A stretch of DNA of 64,000 nucleotides from an uncultured Rhodobiaceae bacterium (GTDB taxonomy: Archaea > Thermoplasmatota > Poseidoniia > Poseidoniales > Poseidoniaceae). A model generated the notes under the pieces. It ran no database searches, was not told where the DNA came from, and saw only the letters and a list, made by a program, of their open reading frames with translations. This document shows, in pieces, positions 57,001 to 64,000 of the stretch (position 1 is the stretch's first letter; the number at the start of each line of letters is the position of its first letter). Location of the stretch: positions 1-64,000 of the forward strand of contig CALDQY010000189.1 of the NCBI GenBank assembly GCA_937911445.1. Reading direction: 5' to 3'. Made by a program: the position numbers and the translations under genes.

Positions 57001-57051
57001 AGATAGCATCAACAGCGAAAGCAAAACAGCGAGGAAAGGCTTGTTGGCCAT
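54010..57051 (-). CDS. Lipoprotein with calcium-repeat stalk and PNGase F-like C-terminal domain
   Basis: A 1,013-aa exported protein. The N-terminus has a lipobox ending in Cys19 (LMLSGC). Ig-like segments follow, then calcium-binding DxDxDG repeats (about 240-500). A redoxin-fold-like region without obvious catalytic cysteines lies near 525-690 (FTVPTLDGTFTFQNKW). From about 690 the sequence resembles peptide-N-glycosidase F: GGCHEWDYLAHLYICD, RWITTYGREGRWLTDISPYL, ITGHGFQQDD with CAEFCDHQHH, and FGSWPFGRAGWCAGQDV. A surface amidase stripping N-glycans from glycoproteins is the best hypothesis. It lies 30 bp after the membrane-protein gene at 57082, so the two are probably co-transcribed. 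Confidence 0.85.
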   Translation of the reverse strand: MANKPFLAVLLSLLMLSGCFGSSDTNTDVVEEEPVSIPFSLTAEWDEESITGELGEITNLNVLLETTGLGDYSVETSITHTGEAVSQSDYSITKKTTSISVVLLPNKPGTYVVDLTILPTEGELISMTNTIEILLPEEGTTSIVAPQFLVVEAAVLVLQGQVLHQTLETCTTMIEINEEDSSVTTNTLPLQDDGSFSYILTDLDVRTETFFVRTSAVCGEYTLTEDSKNITIIVEENNDADGDGIQDSVDLCPDGYGESDGWASNAQSDADEDGCRDFDEDLDDDNDGILDTNDGCTSSLGWTSTLENDRDQDGCHDDTNDDDDDGDGILDVNDACLNGEINWPANLYNDWDQDGCNDLLEDSDDDNDGELDATDGCPKGRSNWQSERTMNTDFDMDGCYDATEDVDDDNDNVNDVNATGATLDLCPTTPANATDVDEFGCAAIERDTDGDGVNDLIDACEGTPSGLSVNSVGCADLDGDGVFANVDICADSPARWTIDVDGCAIVQKPVQWTAGTSVNGPMDIVPTFTVPTLDGTFTFQNKWTGNDVYLFMFKYTDGSGNSNSATWSTNPGTFIRNLPDNTHLFYGSFDSSYHNDVLSRKSDVEARLNPSEEEQWDGRIHYIDMDASNIQGGLGQMISNFNSPFFMGIDRFQRARDTGSIYAWISQTNDPFHYTYEPHQWNAEFEPEIRMQDSGIDVVTLYDFERHAGGWGANHNSYRNATFTLPENLSSYDTLEVFHEHACDERANRYQKSDGSYGGCHEWDYLAHLYICDADNSSICGTEFMRWITTYGREGRWLTDISPYLFMLEDDQERRFRYKGANKGDLTIKFLFSNWGSGERAFDAEFGFTGGQFDGTYNNESRYVRSLNFTVPSETTRVEIVATITGHGFQQDDANCAEFCDHQHHYYMDSHHTYEWHPIVYSNTGCENEVNNGVVANQFGSWPFGRAGWCAGQDVKQWSFDITSWVDMNGQNNELTYRGLFNGQEYNPTGESSKGGRNIVAEIWVVFYTNSTA

Positions 57052-57081
57052 GTACCTTACATCGCCTTGAAGGACATGAAT

Positions 57082-58215
57082 CTAACGTTCGCCGATGAAG
57101 AACTGTTCTGTTCTGGGATCGTTGATTTCAAGTTCATCGAGATGAACGATTGAATCCGGAAATTGAACATGAACTGGGCAAACCCAAAGCAGAGGCATTT
57201 GGTTGTTTCGTTTAATTTTTAGAATAAATTCCCAATGAATACGGTGCAGAGGCGAATTGACGGTTCCAGGCCACGATTGGTCAGGAGGACTTATCGAAAA
57301 CGTTCCATCTCCTTCAATTTTCGAGGAACCACCTTCAGCGGAAAATCGCATCGGTCGCAAAAAGACACCACCTTGAATATCCTTTCTCTCGATCGGAGAA
57401 TCCTCACCACCTGCAGTACCGTCATCGAGACTTGCTTCCCAATGATGTGGCAACGGTGTAGAAAGACCGACAGGTGGTTGTGAACCCTTCGTTGTATTGG
57501 AAAGTTCAATGAGAGCCTCTCTTGATGGTGGTAGAGTACCTACTTGCCAATGACAGGATATCGATTTCCAATCTGGTAATTCATCGGGCAATTTGATGCG
57601 GCCAGACAATGGCTTTCCACTGATAATTGGGTGATCAAATTCGACAACTGGTTGCTCTATTGGTGTTCGAAAGAAGTCTTGTTGACGCTTGAGATCGACG
57701 AAATTAGCAATCAATCGGAGTACAATCGGTAGCATCAGTATGGGTACAACAAGGATACTCAGAATAGGATAATCAAGAAGACCAATTTGGAGGCTTTTCG
57801 TTCCAACACTTGGTATGCCTATGCTACTTAACAACGGTTCCAAGAAGAGGTAAACAAGTGTCGAAAGAAGAAGAATTACTGCAGCATTGATCATTCTTCG
57901 AGCAATGCCATGAAGTTTGTTTGGAAGGATGTACCAACCTCTGCGTTGTTGTTTCACGAGTTCAACAAATGGTTTGCTATCTGTGAGGAATTCTGTCATT
58001 CGATCGTAGGATTCTCCGTTGTTGTTAACGATGGTTCGTTCAATCAACCATCCTTCTGAACTTTGAATCGTGTATGGCGGTAACACCCTGATTACTTCAT
58101 CATCGCTGAGATCGGAGGCGATTTCATCTTCAAAAATCGGTGCAGCATTGGCGTTCAATCGTTTATCATCAAACGGAGGATACCGAACGCGATGAACAAT
58201 CGACCAAGATGACAT
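57082..58215 (-). CDS. Membrane protein with beta-rich soluble domain, unknown
   Basis: A 377-aa protein. About residues 105-165 form two or three TM helices (MINAAVILLLSTLVYLFLEP, YPILSILVVPILMLPIVL). The ~200 C-terminal residues are beta-rich (PVVEFDHPIISGKPLSGRIKL, IHWEFILKIKRNNQMP) and resemble a folded, possibly arrestin-like sandwich, which is only a guess. It lies between the geranylgeranyl-reductase-like gene (9 bp gap) and the lipoprotein (30 bp gap) in a run of minus-strand genes. Confidence 0.65.
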   Translation of the reverse strand: MSSWSIVHRVRYPPFDDKRLNANAAPIFEDEIASDLSDDEVIRVLPPYTIQSSEGWLIERTIVNNNGESYDRMTEFLTDSKPFVELVKQQRRGWYILPNKLHGIARRMINAAVILLLSTLVYLFLEPLLSSIGIPSVGTKSLQIGLLDYPILSILVVPILMLPIVLRLIANFVDLKRQQDFFRTPIEQPVVEFDHPIISGKPLSGRIKLPDELPDWKSISCHWQVGTLPPSREALIELSNTTKGSQPPVGLSTPLPHHWEASLDDGTAGGEDSPIERKDIQGGVFLRPMRFSAEGGSSKIEGDGTFSISPPDQSWPGTVNSPLHRIHWEFILKIKRNNQMPLLWVCPVHVQFPDSIVHLDELEINDPRTEQFFIGER

Positions 58216-58224
58216 ATGCTCTCC

Positions 58225-59442
58225 TCAGGTGAACAGAAGCTTGACTCCTGCCTGCAAAGCCAATTTGCGGAATGCTGGAACTTTCTTCAACAATGCCAGA
58301 CCTAATGGAACTGGCTTTTCAATATCGCCGATTTCATTGATGAGAGATATCACCTCAGGCTTTGCAAAATTCGCAAAATGTTCGTCCAACTCTTCATCCG
58401 TTCGGGTGGAAACCAGGAGGTCTCTTAGTGCCCGAGCACGATCTTGTTCCTTCTTCATTTTGGGCCACGAGGATTTTGTGACTGATTTCAAATCCTTTTC
58501 TGATAACTGATTCAAATTAACATGTTTGACAAGTTTATCAGCAATCGATGAGATCTGCTTGAAACCAGGTCCAAGCCCCCCGCCAGTAGTCGGTTTCGCC
58601 ATACCTGCGGCATCACCAATGACGAGTACTCGATCTTTGAAGGGTCTACGAATCATCCCTGAGGGGACCGGTCCACAATATCGTGCTGTTTCTGTGATGT
58701 TCTCAAATCGATCTTTCCACAATGGATGCTCGAGGAGATCGTTGTAACAGTCAAGCACTGTGCGCCCATCCAGAAGGTCTGCTTTTGACCAAAGACCGAT
58801 TCGATGTGTGCCGTTTCCTGATGGAATCACCCACGCAAAGAATCCGGGAGCTATACTTGAACCACTGTACATTTCGAGCCAACCATCTTGACCTTCATAG
58901 CCAATAACTTCGGTTTGAAATCCAATCATCATTTCTTTTGGATGGCCCATCTTGAATCGACGACGTACCCATGAATGTGCTCCGTCACAACCGATGAGTA
59001 ACTTCGCTCTCAACGTCATTGTTTCCTGTGTCCGTTGGTTCACGATATCGATGACCACACCATCTTCGACAACGTCTGCAGATGTTGGTTGCGACTCGAG
59101 AATGAGGTCTGCTCCTGCCTCAAGTCCCTGCTGGACAACGGTTTGATCGAATCGTTTTCTGCAGACTACATAGGTTCTCAGCTCGCCTTGACGTCCGACA
59201 GGTACAAGTGTGCCAGATGGTCCATGAATAAGCGCACCATCGACGTCCTCTACGACCGTATCGTATGCTTCTACTGCATCCATTGCACTTGGTGTGACCA
59301 AACCTGCGCATTGGAAAGGCCTTCCAACTTCATTGTGTTCTTCAACCATCAAAACAGAAAGTCCACGTTCACACAACACGCGTGCAGTGTAACCGCCAAC
59401 TGGACCTGCGCCGATAATGACAACGTCGTAGTCATGGTCCAT
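58225..59442 (-). CDS. Geranylgeranyl reductase-family flavoprotein
   Basis: A 405-aa FAD protein. The N-terminal dinucleotide fold is VVIIGAGPVGGYTARVL with a following acidic VMVEEH-like LMVEEHNE. The GRPFQCAGLVTPSAM and LLIGCDGAHSWVRRRFKMG blocks and the second FAD motif VLVIGDAAGMAKPTTGGG are typical of the GGR family. In archaea these enzymes saturate the isoprenoid chains of membrane lipids; some act on menaquinone tails. Both roles fit here, since MqnC is encoded 5 kb away. It lies 44 bp downstream of topoisomerase III. Confidence 0.88.
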   Translation of the reverse strand: MDHDYDVVIIGAGPVGGYTARVLCERGLSVLMVEEHNEVGRPFQCAGLVTPSAMDAVEAYDTVVEDVDGALIHGPSGTLVPVGRQGELRTYVVCRKRFDQTVVQQGLEAGADLILESQPTSADVVEDGVVIDIVNQRTQETMTLRAKLLIGCDGAHSWVRRRFKMGHPKEMMIGFQTEVIGYEGQDGWLEMYSGSSIAPGFFAWVIPSGNGTHRIGLWSKADLLDGRTVLDCYNDLLEHPLWKDRFENITETARYCGPVPSGMIRRPFKDRVLVIGDAAGMAKPTTGGGLGPGFKQISSIADKLVKHVNLNQLSEKDLKSVTKSSWPKMKKEQDRARALRDLLVSTRTDEELDEHFANFAKPEVISLINEIGDIEKPVPLGLALLKKVPAFRKLALQAGVKLLFT

Positions 59443-59486
59443 GAACTGTTTACGGTGGACCGAACTTCAAGAAGTTTCTTCTGCGA

Positions 59487-62210
59487 CTACCGTTTTGCGA
59501 ATCGATATCCAACTCGTTCGTTCTTTTTCAGCCAAAGAATCGCTGTGTAAGGGTTTCCAGATTTCTTGGCAATCAAATCATCAAAGGGTCCAATTTCTCC
59601 CTTTTCAATCAGCTGTTTCGCTTCCTCTCGCGTTATTTCTCGCTTTGAGATTTCACGAGCTATATCTATTTTACAACCGCTTGCACTTGTTTTTGGTCGG
59701 AAGTGCGTCTCAGTTTCGTAGATTTCCGCACCATGCTTTGGACAAACTGCTACGACGCCAGGTGTAACCTCAAATCGACGTGAATCGGCTGCCGCTTCTC
59801 GTGGAGGAAATTCAAACCCGACTTTGTTGCCTTCAAGAACAAGATAAGCAGGAAACGGTCGACCGCGACGTGAAATAAAATCTTCGATGAGTGGGGATTT
59901 GCCATCGACCAAAATTGATTTTGCCTCGTCTCTGTTGATTTCTCGCTTACAAATGACCTTACCAACACCTGAAAATTTGCAGCTTTCCTGATCGCATGCA
60001 TAATGTGTATCGGTTTCACGAATCGTACCATCGCATTTCGGGCATGGACAGATTGCCTCATCAGAGGTGTTTGCCCGATTACCCGTCGATTTCGAGGATG
60101 AAACTTTTCCTTCATTTGAGATGACAACGGATGTCTCGTAAGCCTCACCATTCCGGTTGAAGAACCCATGCAAATCCATCAACTCCTTTTGCTCGAGCAG
60201 ACGTTTCGCCGTAGAACGGTCGAACCAACGTCCGCTCGTATCCTTCCAGAACACAAACGAACATCCTTTTTCCTTCCCTTCATTTTTCTCGCAGGTATAG
60301 GATAGCGCTGTTTCAATAATCCCAGATGCACACTGTGGACAGTTGCCAATTGATTCATCTTGAGCAAACAATTGACTCCGGTCGTGGTCTCTGACCCTGG
60401 TTACCAAATCAGTGGTCTGTTCCACAATGTTTTCCATGTAACTTGAAGCATCCAATTCTCCACGTTGCACTGCTGTTAATGCGGATTCCATTTCACCTGT
60501 GAGTTCGGCGGATGTGATCCATTCAACTGGGATTCGACGCAGTATTTCGATGATACGAATGCCGTGCGGTGTCGCATTGAGTGCTCCTGATTGCTGTCGT
60601 GAAATATAACCTCGTGAAAGCAATTTCTCAATTGTGTCTGCCCGAGTGGCTGGAGTCCCAAGACCTTTACCTGCCATCGCTTCAGCAAGATCCTCATCCT
60701 CGATATCCTTTCCAGCCTTTTCCATGAGGGATAGAAGTCGTGCTTCCTTGATGCGTGTTGGTGGCTTCGATTTTTCTTCATTCCATTCATGGGACGAAAT
60801 AGAAGCAAGTGGACTCTCCGTTGATAAGGTGCCCCAACCTTCTGGGTGACTGAGTTTCTTTGTCACGACCTCTCTCCAGCCTACTGTGGTATATTGTTGG
60901 GCTTCTTTGTTGAAAATCTCTCCTCCCAAATCTGCGGTTCTTTTTTGCTTCTCAATGACTGCTTCTCCATACCAGGATGCAATAAAGTTCCGAACAATCA
61001 TGTTGTAGAGCCGCTGCTCGTCTTTGGAAAGAGCGGAGGTAGGCAATTTTCCAGTTGGTATAATGGCGAAGTGATCGCTGACTTTTGCATCATTGAAATT
61101 TCGTGCAACATTTTGCATACCATTTTTTGCTAATGTATCAATGAAGCCTGACATCTCATCCAATTGTCCAAGATTGGACAAGGTTGTGTCAATGGTTCCT
61201 TTCATGTCGGTAGGAAGGAAGCGGGAGTCAGTACGAGGATAGGTCGTTAATTTATGGCGTTCGTACAACGCTTGAGCAACATTGAGCGTTCTCTTAGCCG
61301 GCCAAGAAAACATTGAGTTTGCCTGTCTTTGTAGCGTAGTCAAATCAAAATTCAAAGGTGGTCGCTCTTTGCTTGTTGTCACTTTTTCCATGACAGTGGC
61401 TTGTTCACCTGAATCTATGAGCGCTTGAATTCGATCTTTGTCTTCAGGAGTAAGAATCCAATGAGGTTTAGTATCCTCAGTTGCGGCCCCACCTTCCCAT
61501 CGACCGGACCATGAACTATCACTACCTTCAAACTGAGCATTGAGGGTCCAAAACGGTGTAGCAATATGTTTCAGGATTTCAATTTCGTGATCCACAAGAA
61601 TCGCGAGTGTTGCTGTTTGCACTCGTCCGAGGGAGATACGTTCGGTCCGCTTCTTTGGAAGAAATACCTCAGCAATCCTTGAACCGTTCATCCCGATGAG
61701 CCAGTCAGCGTAACTACGACTGTAAGCTGCGTCAGCAAGGTTCTGGTACTCTGATGCGGATTTGCGCTCATCCCAAGCACGCTGTATAGCTTCCGTGGTC
61801 ATGGATTGAAGCCACATTCGAGATACAGGCGATTTGGATTTCGAGTGTCGGTAAATTGTTTGGAAAATGAGTTCTCCTTCACGTGCAGCATCACAAGCGT
61901 TGACAATCTCTGTAACTGCTTTATCGCTCATCAATTTCTTGACTGCTGTAAGTTGCTTACGTGTCGATCCCGATTTTGGTTTGAATTCAAATTCATCGGG
62001 AACGAATGGTAAATCAGCCGCAGTTTTTCTCCAATTTTTGAACTCTGGATTGTAATCATCCATGTATTTGAGCTCCAACATGTGACCAACGGCCCATGTT
62101 ACAACAATGTCGTTTCCTGACCAATGTGTTGTTTCCTTTTTGTTTATTTTAAGCACCTTTGCAATATCTTCGGCCACACTAGGTTTCTCGGCGAGGATAA
62201 CGATGCTCAT
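59487..62210 (-). CDS. topB: Type IA topoisomerase, bacterial topoisomerase III-like, with C-terminal zinc-type repeats
   Basis: About 907 aa. The Toprim domain starts SIVILAEKPSVAEDIAKVL and includes NACDAAREGELIF. The active-site tyrosine is in LTTYPRTDSRFLP, and EDEDLAEAMAGKGLGTPATRADTI belongs to the catalytic core. The C-terminus has Cys-rich modules (CPQC, CPKC), then repeats such as RFEVTPGVVAVCPKHG and KREITREEAKQLIEKGEIG of the topoisomerase-tail type. This arrangement resembles bacterial TopB more than usual archaeal Top3/TopA, suggesting past transfer. The start at 62210 is the SIVILAEKP methionine; the frame is open to 62264. Confidence 0.9.
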   Translation of the reverse strand: MSIVILAEKPSVAEDIAKVLKINKKETTHWSGNDIVVTWAVGHMLELKYMDDYNPEFKNWRKTAADLPFVPDEFEFKPKSGSTRKQLTAVKKLMSDKAVTEIVNACDAAREGELIFQTIYRHSKSKSPVSRMWLQSMTTEAIQRAWDERKSASEYQNLADAAYSRSYADWLIGMNGSRIAEVFLPKKRTERISLGRVQTATLAILVDHEIEILKHIATPFWTLNAQFEGSDSSWSGRWEGGAATEDTKPHWILTPEDKDRIQALIDSGEQATVMEKVTTSKERPPLNFDLTTLQRQANSMFSWPAKRTLNVAQALYERHKLTTYPRTDSRFLPTDMKGTIDTTLSNLGQLDEMSGFIDTLAKNGMQNVARNFNDAKVSDHFAIIPTGKLPTSALSKDEQRLYNMIVRNFIASWYGEAVIEKQKRTADLGGEIFNKEAQQYTTVGWREVVTKKLSHPEGWGTLSTESPLASISSHEWNEEKSKPPTRIKEARLLSLMEKAGKDIEDEDLAEAMAGKGLGTPATRADTIEKLLSRGYISRQQSGALNATPHGIRIIEILRRIPVEWITSAELTGEMESALTAVQRGELDASSYMENIVEQTTDLVTRVRDHDRSQLFAQDESIGNCPQCASGIIETALSYTCEKNEGKEKGCSFVFWKDTSGRWFDRSTAKRLLEQKELMDLHGFFNRNGEAYETSVVISNEGKVSSSKSTGNRANTSDEAICPCPKCDGTIRETDTHYACDQESCKFSGVGKVICKREINRDEAKSILVDGKSPLIEDFISRRGRPFPAYLVLEGNKVGFEFPPREAAADSRRFEVTPGVVAVCPKHGAEIYETETHFRPKTSASGCKIDIAREISKREITREEAKQLIEKGEIGPFDDLIAKKSGNPYTAILWLKKNERVGYRFAKR

Positions 62211-62265
62211 GTTTTCAATGCGTTTGTCGACTGTACTTGAAGGCTCGCCAGACTTGAAATACAAA

Positions 62266-62285
62266 CAGATAACTTATGTTATCTG
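62266..62285. promoter_or_regulatory. Perfect 8-bp inverted repeat upstream of topB
   Basis: CAGATAAC and GTTATCTG flank a TTAT loop in the 81-bp gap between the small unknown gene and topB. On the minus strand it is followed by a T-rich TGTTTGTATTTC stretch, so it may be a terminator for the upstream gene or an operator/leader hairpin for topB. Confidence 0.45.
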
Positions 62286-62291
62286 GTGGAT

Positions 62292-62705
62292 TTATTGAGA
62301 ATTTTTGATGCGATTACGATGCGCTAATTCATTCCAGTTTTCTTCATCATCACGATACCCACAACCGCTGCAGCCTGGATAACCTGCAAGCAATAATTCA
62401 GAACACATCTGGATGAAATCTGTCATCAATTCCTGTACGTCAAACGGTAGCCACAATGCGTTCTCATCGCTCGGAACATCCGCCCGGAAATCAAACAGAT
62501 TTTGGCCGTTTCTGACAACAGAAAACGGTCCTGCAGTGATCTCAGGAAATTCCAATCGTTGTGGCATTGAATCTGCCATGTTGAGAATCAAACGATGCCA
62601 GGATGCCACATGAGCTTGGGGGATGTTCAAAATCAAACCCTCCTCAGAAAGAATGCGTCTGCACGCTTCACGAACAGCAAGCCATCTTGCAGAATTCTCC
62701 TCCAT
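62292..62705 (-). CDS. Hypothetical protein with C-terminal CxxC
   Basis: A 137-aa protein starting at MEENSARWL; an alternative start at 62723 is possible. It has a helical N-terminus (ACRRILSEEGLILNIP) and a C-terminal GCSGCGYRDDEENW with a C-x2-C that may bind metal. No family recognised. It lies on the minus strand, divergent from pyrD with a ~50-bp gap, and 81 bp upstream of topB. Confidence 0.6.
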   Translation of the reverse strand: MEENSARWLAVREACRRILSEEGLILNIPQAHVASWHRLILNMADSMPQRLEFPEITAGPFSVVRNGQNLFDFRADVPSDENALWLPFDVQELMTDFIQMCSELLLAGYPGCSGCGYRDDEENWNELAHRNRIKNSQ

Positions 62706-62756
62706 AAGCCGCCGAGGAAACACAAGGATTGAAGGATATCGGTTCGAGCATTGTCC

Positions 62757-63863
62757 ATGGGCAGGCTCTTTCGCTGGTTTTCAAAGCCACTTTTGGCCAT
62801 TCAGGATTCTGAAAAAGCCCACGCACGTTCGCTTCTTATGCTACGCATGGCATCATCAAATCCTGTGTTTCGTGCAGTGCTTCGCCTACTTTACAAACCA
62901 AAGAAAAGTATTCCAACACATTGCTTTGGATTGGATTTTGATCACCCGTTCGGTATTGCAGCAGGTATGGACAAGCGTGCGGAGGCATTACGTGGGTGGG
63001 AATCGATTGGACTTGCCTTCTCTGAGATAGGCGGAGTCACTATGCTCGAGCAGTCAGGTAATCCGAAACCGAGAATGTTTCGTCACGGAGCTGATCGCTC
63101 CCTTGTAAATCGAATGGGATTCAACAATCCAGGCAGTGAGAAAGTTGCACAGCAACTTCAGCGTTCAGGGCCACAAACAAAACCGGTGTGGGCCAATCTT
63201 GGCAAATCCAAATCGACGCCTCTCGATGATGCGGCATCGGACTATTCCACAACGATGCAGCGTTTGTGGAGCCACATCGACGTTTTCGTTATCAACGTCT
63301 CATCCCCGAACACGCCGGGTTTACGTGATTTACAACATGGCGACCATCTGAAAGAAATTCTCACATCATGCATAGATGTGAACCGGAAGAATGCCCAACA
63401 ACAAGGCCGGCCAAAAAAACCACTCTTGATCAAGGTCGCACCAGATCTTTCAACCGACGAACTCGATGCCATTGTGGATACGGCCATGGCCTGCGGGATT
63501 GATGGAATTGTAGCAACAAACACGACGCTAAATCGACCAAATCAGGAACATGACGTCTACAAGCAACAAGGTGGTTGTTCGGGCTCACCTCTTCGCCAGC
63601 AAAGCACGGATATGATTGCTCACATCTATGCCTACACAGAAGGAAAACTTCCCATCGTTGGAGTCGGTGGTATCATGAATGCTGATGATGCTTGGGAGAA
63701 AATCACCGCTGGAGCAACACTACTCCAAGCCTATGCTGGATTTGTGTTTGAAGGTCCTGGTTTAACGAAGTCAATCGTTCATGGGTTGCATCGAAAGATG
63801 AGACAGCACAACATGAACACACTTTCCGAAGCTGTTGGATTGAACCATCGACAGTCATCATGA
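62757..63863 (+). CDS. pyrD: Dihydroorotate dehydrogenase, class 2 (quinone-linked)
   Basis: A 368-aa FMN enzyme oxidising dihydroorotate to orotate in pyrimidine synthesis. The N-terminal amphipathic extension (RWFSKPLLAIQDSEKAHARS) before HPFGIAAGMDKRAEAL and the catalytic serine in NVSSPNTPGLRDLQ mark class 2 enzymes, which are membrane-associated and donate electrons to quinone. GIVATNTTLNRP and VGVGGIMNADDAWEKI are the phosphate/FMN-binding blocks. Most archaea are known for class 1 enzymes, so this is noteworthy. ATG 62757 is used; the frame opens at TTG 62751. Confidence 0.92.
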   Translation: MGRLFRWFSKPLLAIQDSEKAHARSLLMLRMASSNPVFRAVLRLLYKPKKSIPTHCFGLDFDHPFGIAAGMDKRAEALRGWESIGLAFSEIGGVTMLEQSGNPKPRMFRHGADRSLVNRMGFNNPGSEKVAQQLQRSGPQTKPVWANLGKSKSTPLDDAASDYSTTMQRLWSHIDVFVINVSSPNTPGLRDLQHGDHLKEILTSCIDVNRKNAQQQGRPKKPLLIKVAPDLSTDELDAIVDTAMACGIDGIVATNTTLNRPNQEHDVYKQQGGCSGSPLRQQSTDMIAHIYAYTEGKLPIVGVGGIMNADDAWEKITAGATLLQAYAGFVFEGPGLTKSIVHGLHRKMRQHNMNTLSEAVGLNHRQSS

Positions 63864-63906
63864 GCAGATATTGAAATACATCGGTCCAGTCGTGTGAGTT
63901 GATTCA

Positions 63907-64000
63907 ATGTTGTCGTATCGCAACCGATTGCTTTTGATTGGTGGTGTTGTCACGATTGCCGTTCTTGGCACGATTTTTCTCCAAGCACCCGCTCCGACAT
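63907..64000 (+). CDS. Start of a membrane or exported protein (truncated by window end)
   Basis: An open frame from ATG 63907 runs off the window and begins MLSYRNRLLLIGGVVTIAVLG. A short basic N-terminus followed by one long hydrophobic stretch looks like a signal peptide or anchor. It lies 43 bp after pyrD. Nothing more can be said from 31 residues. Confidence 0.5.
   Translation, partial: MLSYRNRLLLIGGVVTIAVLGTIFLQAPAPT

Overview
The window looks like a chromosomal segment of a planktonic marine euryarchaeon of the Marine Group II (Poseidoniales) type. This is an inference, not a database result. It rests on archaeal information-processing genes (aIF6, Rpo7, Spt4, S24e, S27ae, D-aminoacyl-tRNA deacylase DtdA, archaeal-type AlaS, RtcB, the HVO_0476-type zinc protein), on tRNA genes preceded by TATA-like boxes, and on a moderate-GC, very compact genome. 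The exported proteins are unusually large (FG-GAP, thrombospondin-3/DxDxDG, CARDB-like repeats, subtilases), as expected of a protein-degrading marine heterotroph.

Layout. 1-420: the 3' end of 23S rRNA and a complete 5S rRNA. 514-2128: aIF6 and PurC. 2131-8477: a 1,878-aa surface protein followed by an overlapping unknown gene, both on the minus strand. 8743-10049: Rpo7-Spt4-S24e-S27ae, where S27ae is only 57 aa. 10028-14561: a propeller-like unknown, DtdA, proline dehydrogenase, a zinc-ribbon protein and a methyltransferase. 14551-17837: a membrane subtilase, a SufS-type cysteine desulfurase and a 6-TM protein. 17931-18163: tRNA-Ser(GGA) and tRNA-Thr(GGT), then a small coiled-coil gene and RtcB. 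20027-29179: AlaS, Nudix, an ETHE1-like metallo-beta-lactamase protein, a second large subtilase, a membrane protein and a SerA-like dehydrogenase.

29242-33786 is the most interesting stretch. A small coiled-coil ORF is translationally coupled to a divergent B-family DNA polymerase with degraded exonuclease motifs and an altered motif C. Facing it is a RecA-superfamily ATPase whose 3' end overlaps the polymerase gene by 188 bp. Divergent from the ATPase is a Y-family (DinB) polymerase with a PCNA-binding tail. This gene content parallels the bacterial ImuA-ImuB-DnaE2 mutasome, and I propose it as an archaeal translesion-synthesis module.

33778-46635: ValS, an RND/MMPL exporter, an EVE-domain protein, a class I aminotransferase, a membrane/TPR-like protein, serine hydroxymethyltransferase and an unknown. 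46737-57051: three large exported proteins (one a lipoprotein with a PNGase F-like domain) flanking an M24 peptidase and MqnC of the futalosine menaquinone pathway. 57082-64000: a membrane protein, a geranylgeranyl-reductase-family flavoprotein, a bacterial-type topoisomerase III, a small unknown, class 2 (quinone-linked) PyrD and the start of another membrane or exported protein. Several functions fit together: exported proteases and a deglycosidase supply peptides, PRODH and aminotransferases use amino acids, and PRODH and PyrD could feed electrons to menaquinone made through MqnC. No IS element, CRISPR array or prophage was seen, and no gap between genes exceeds 300 bp.
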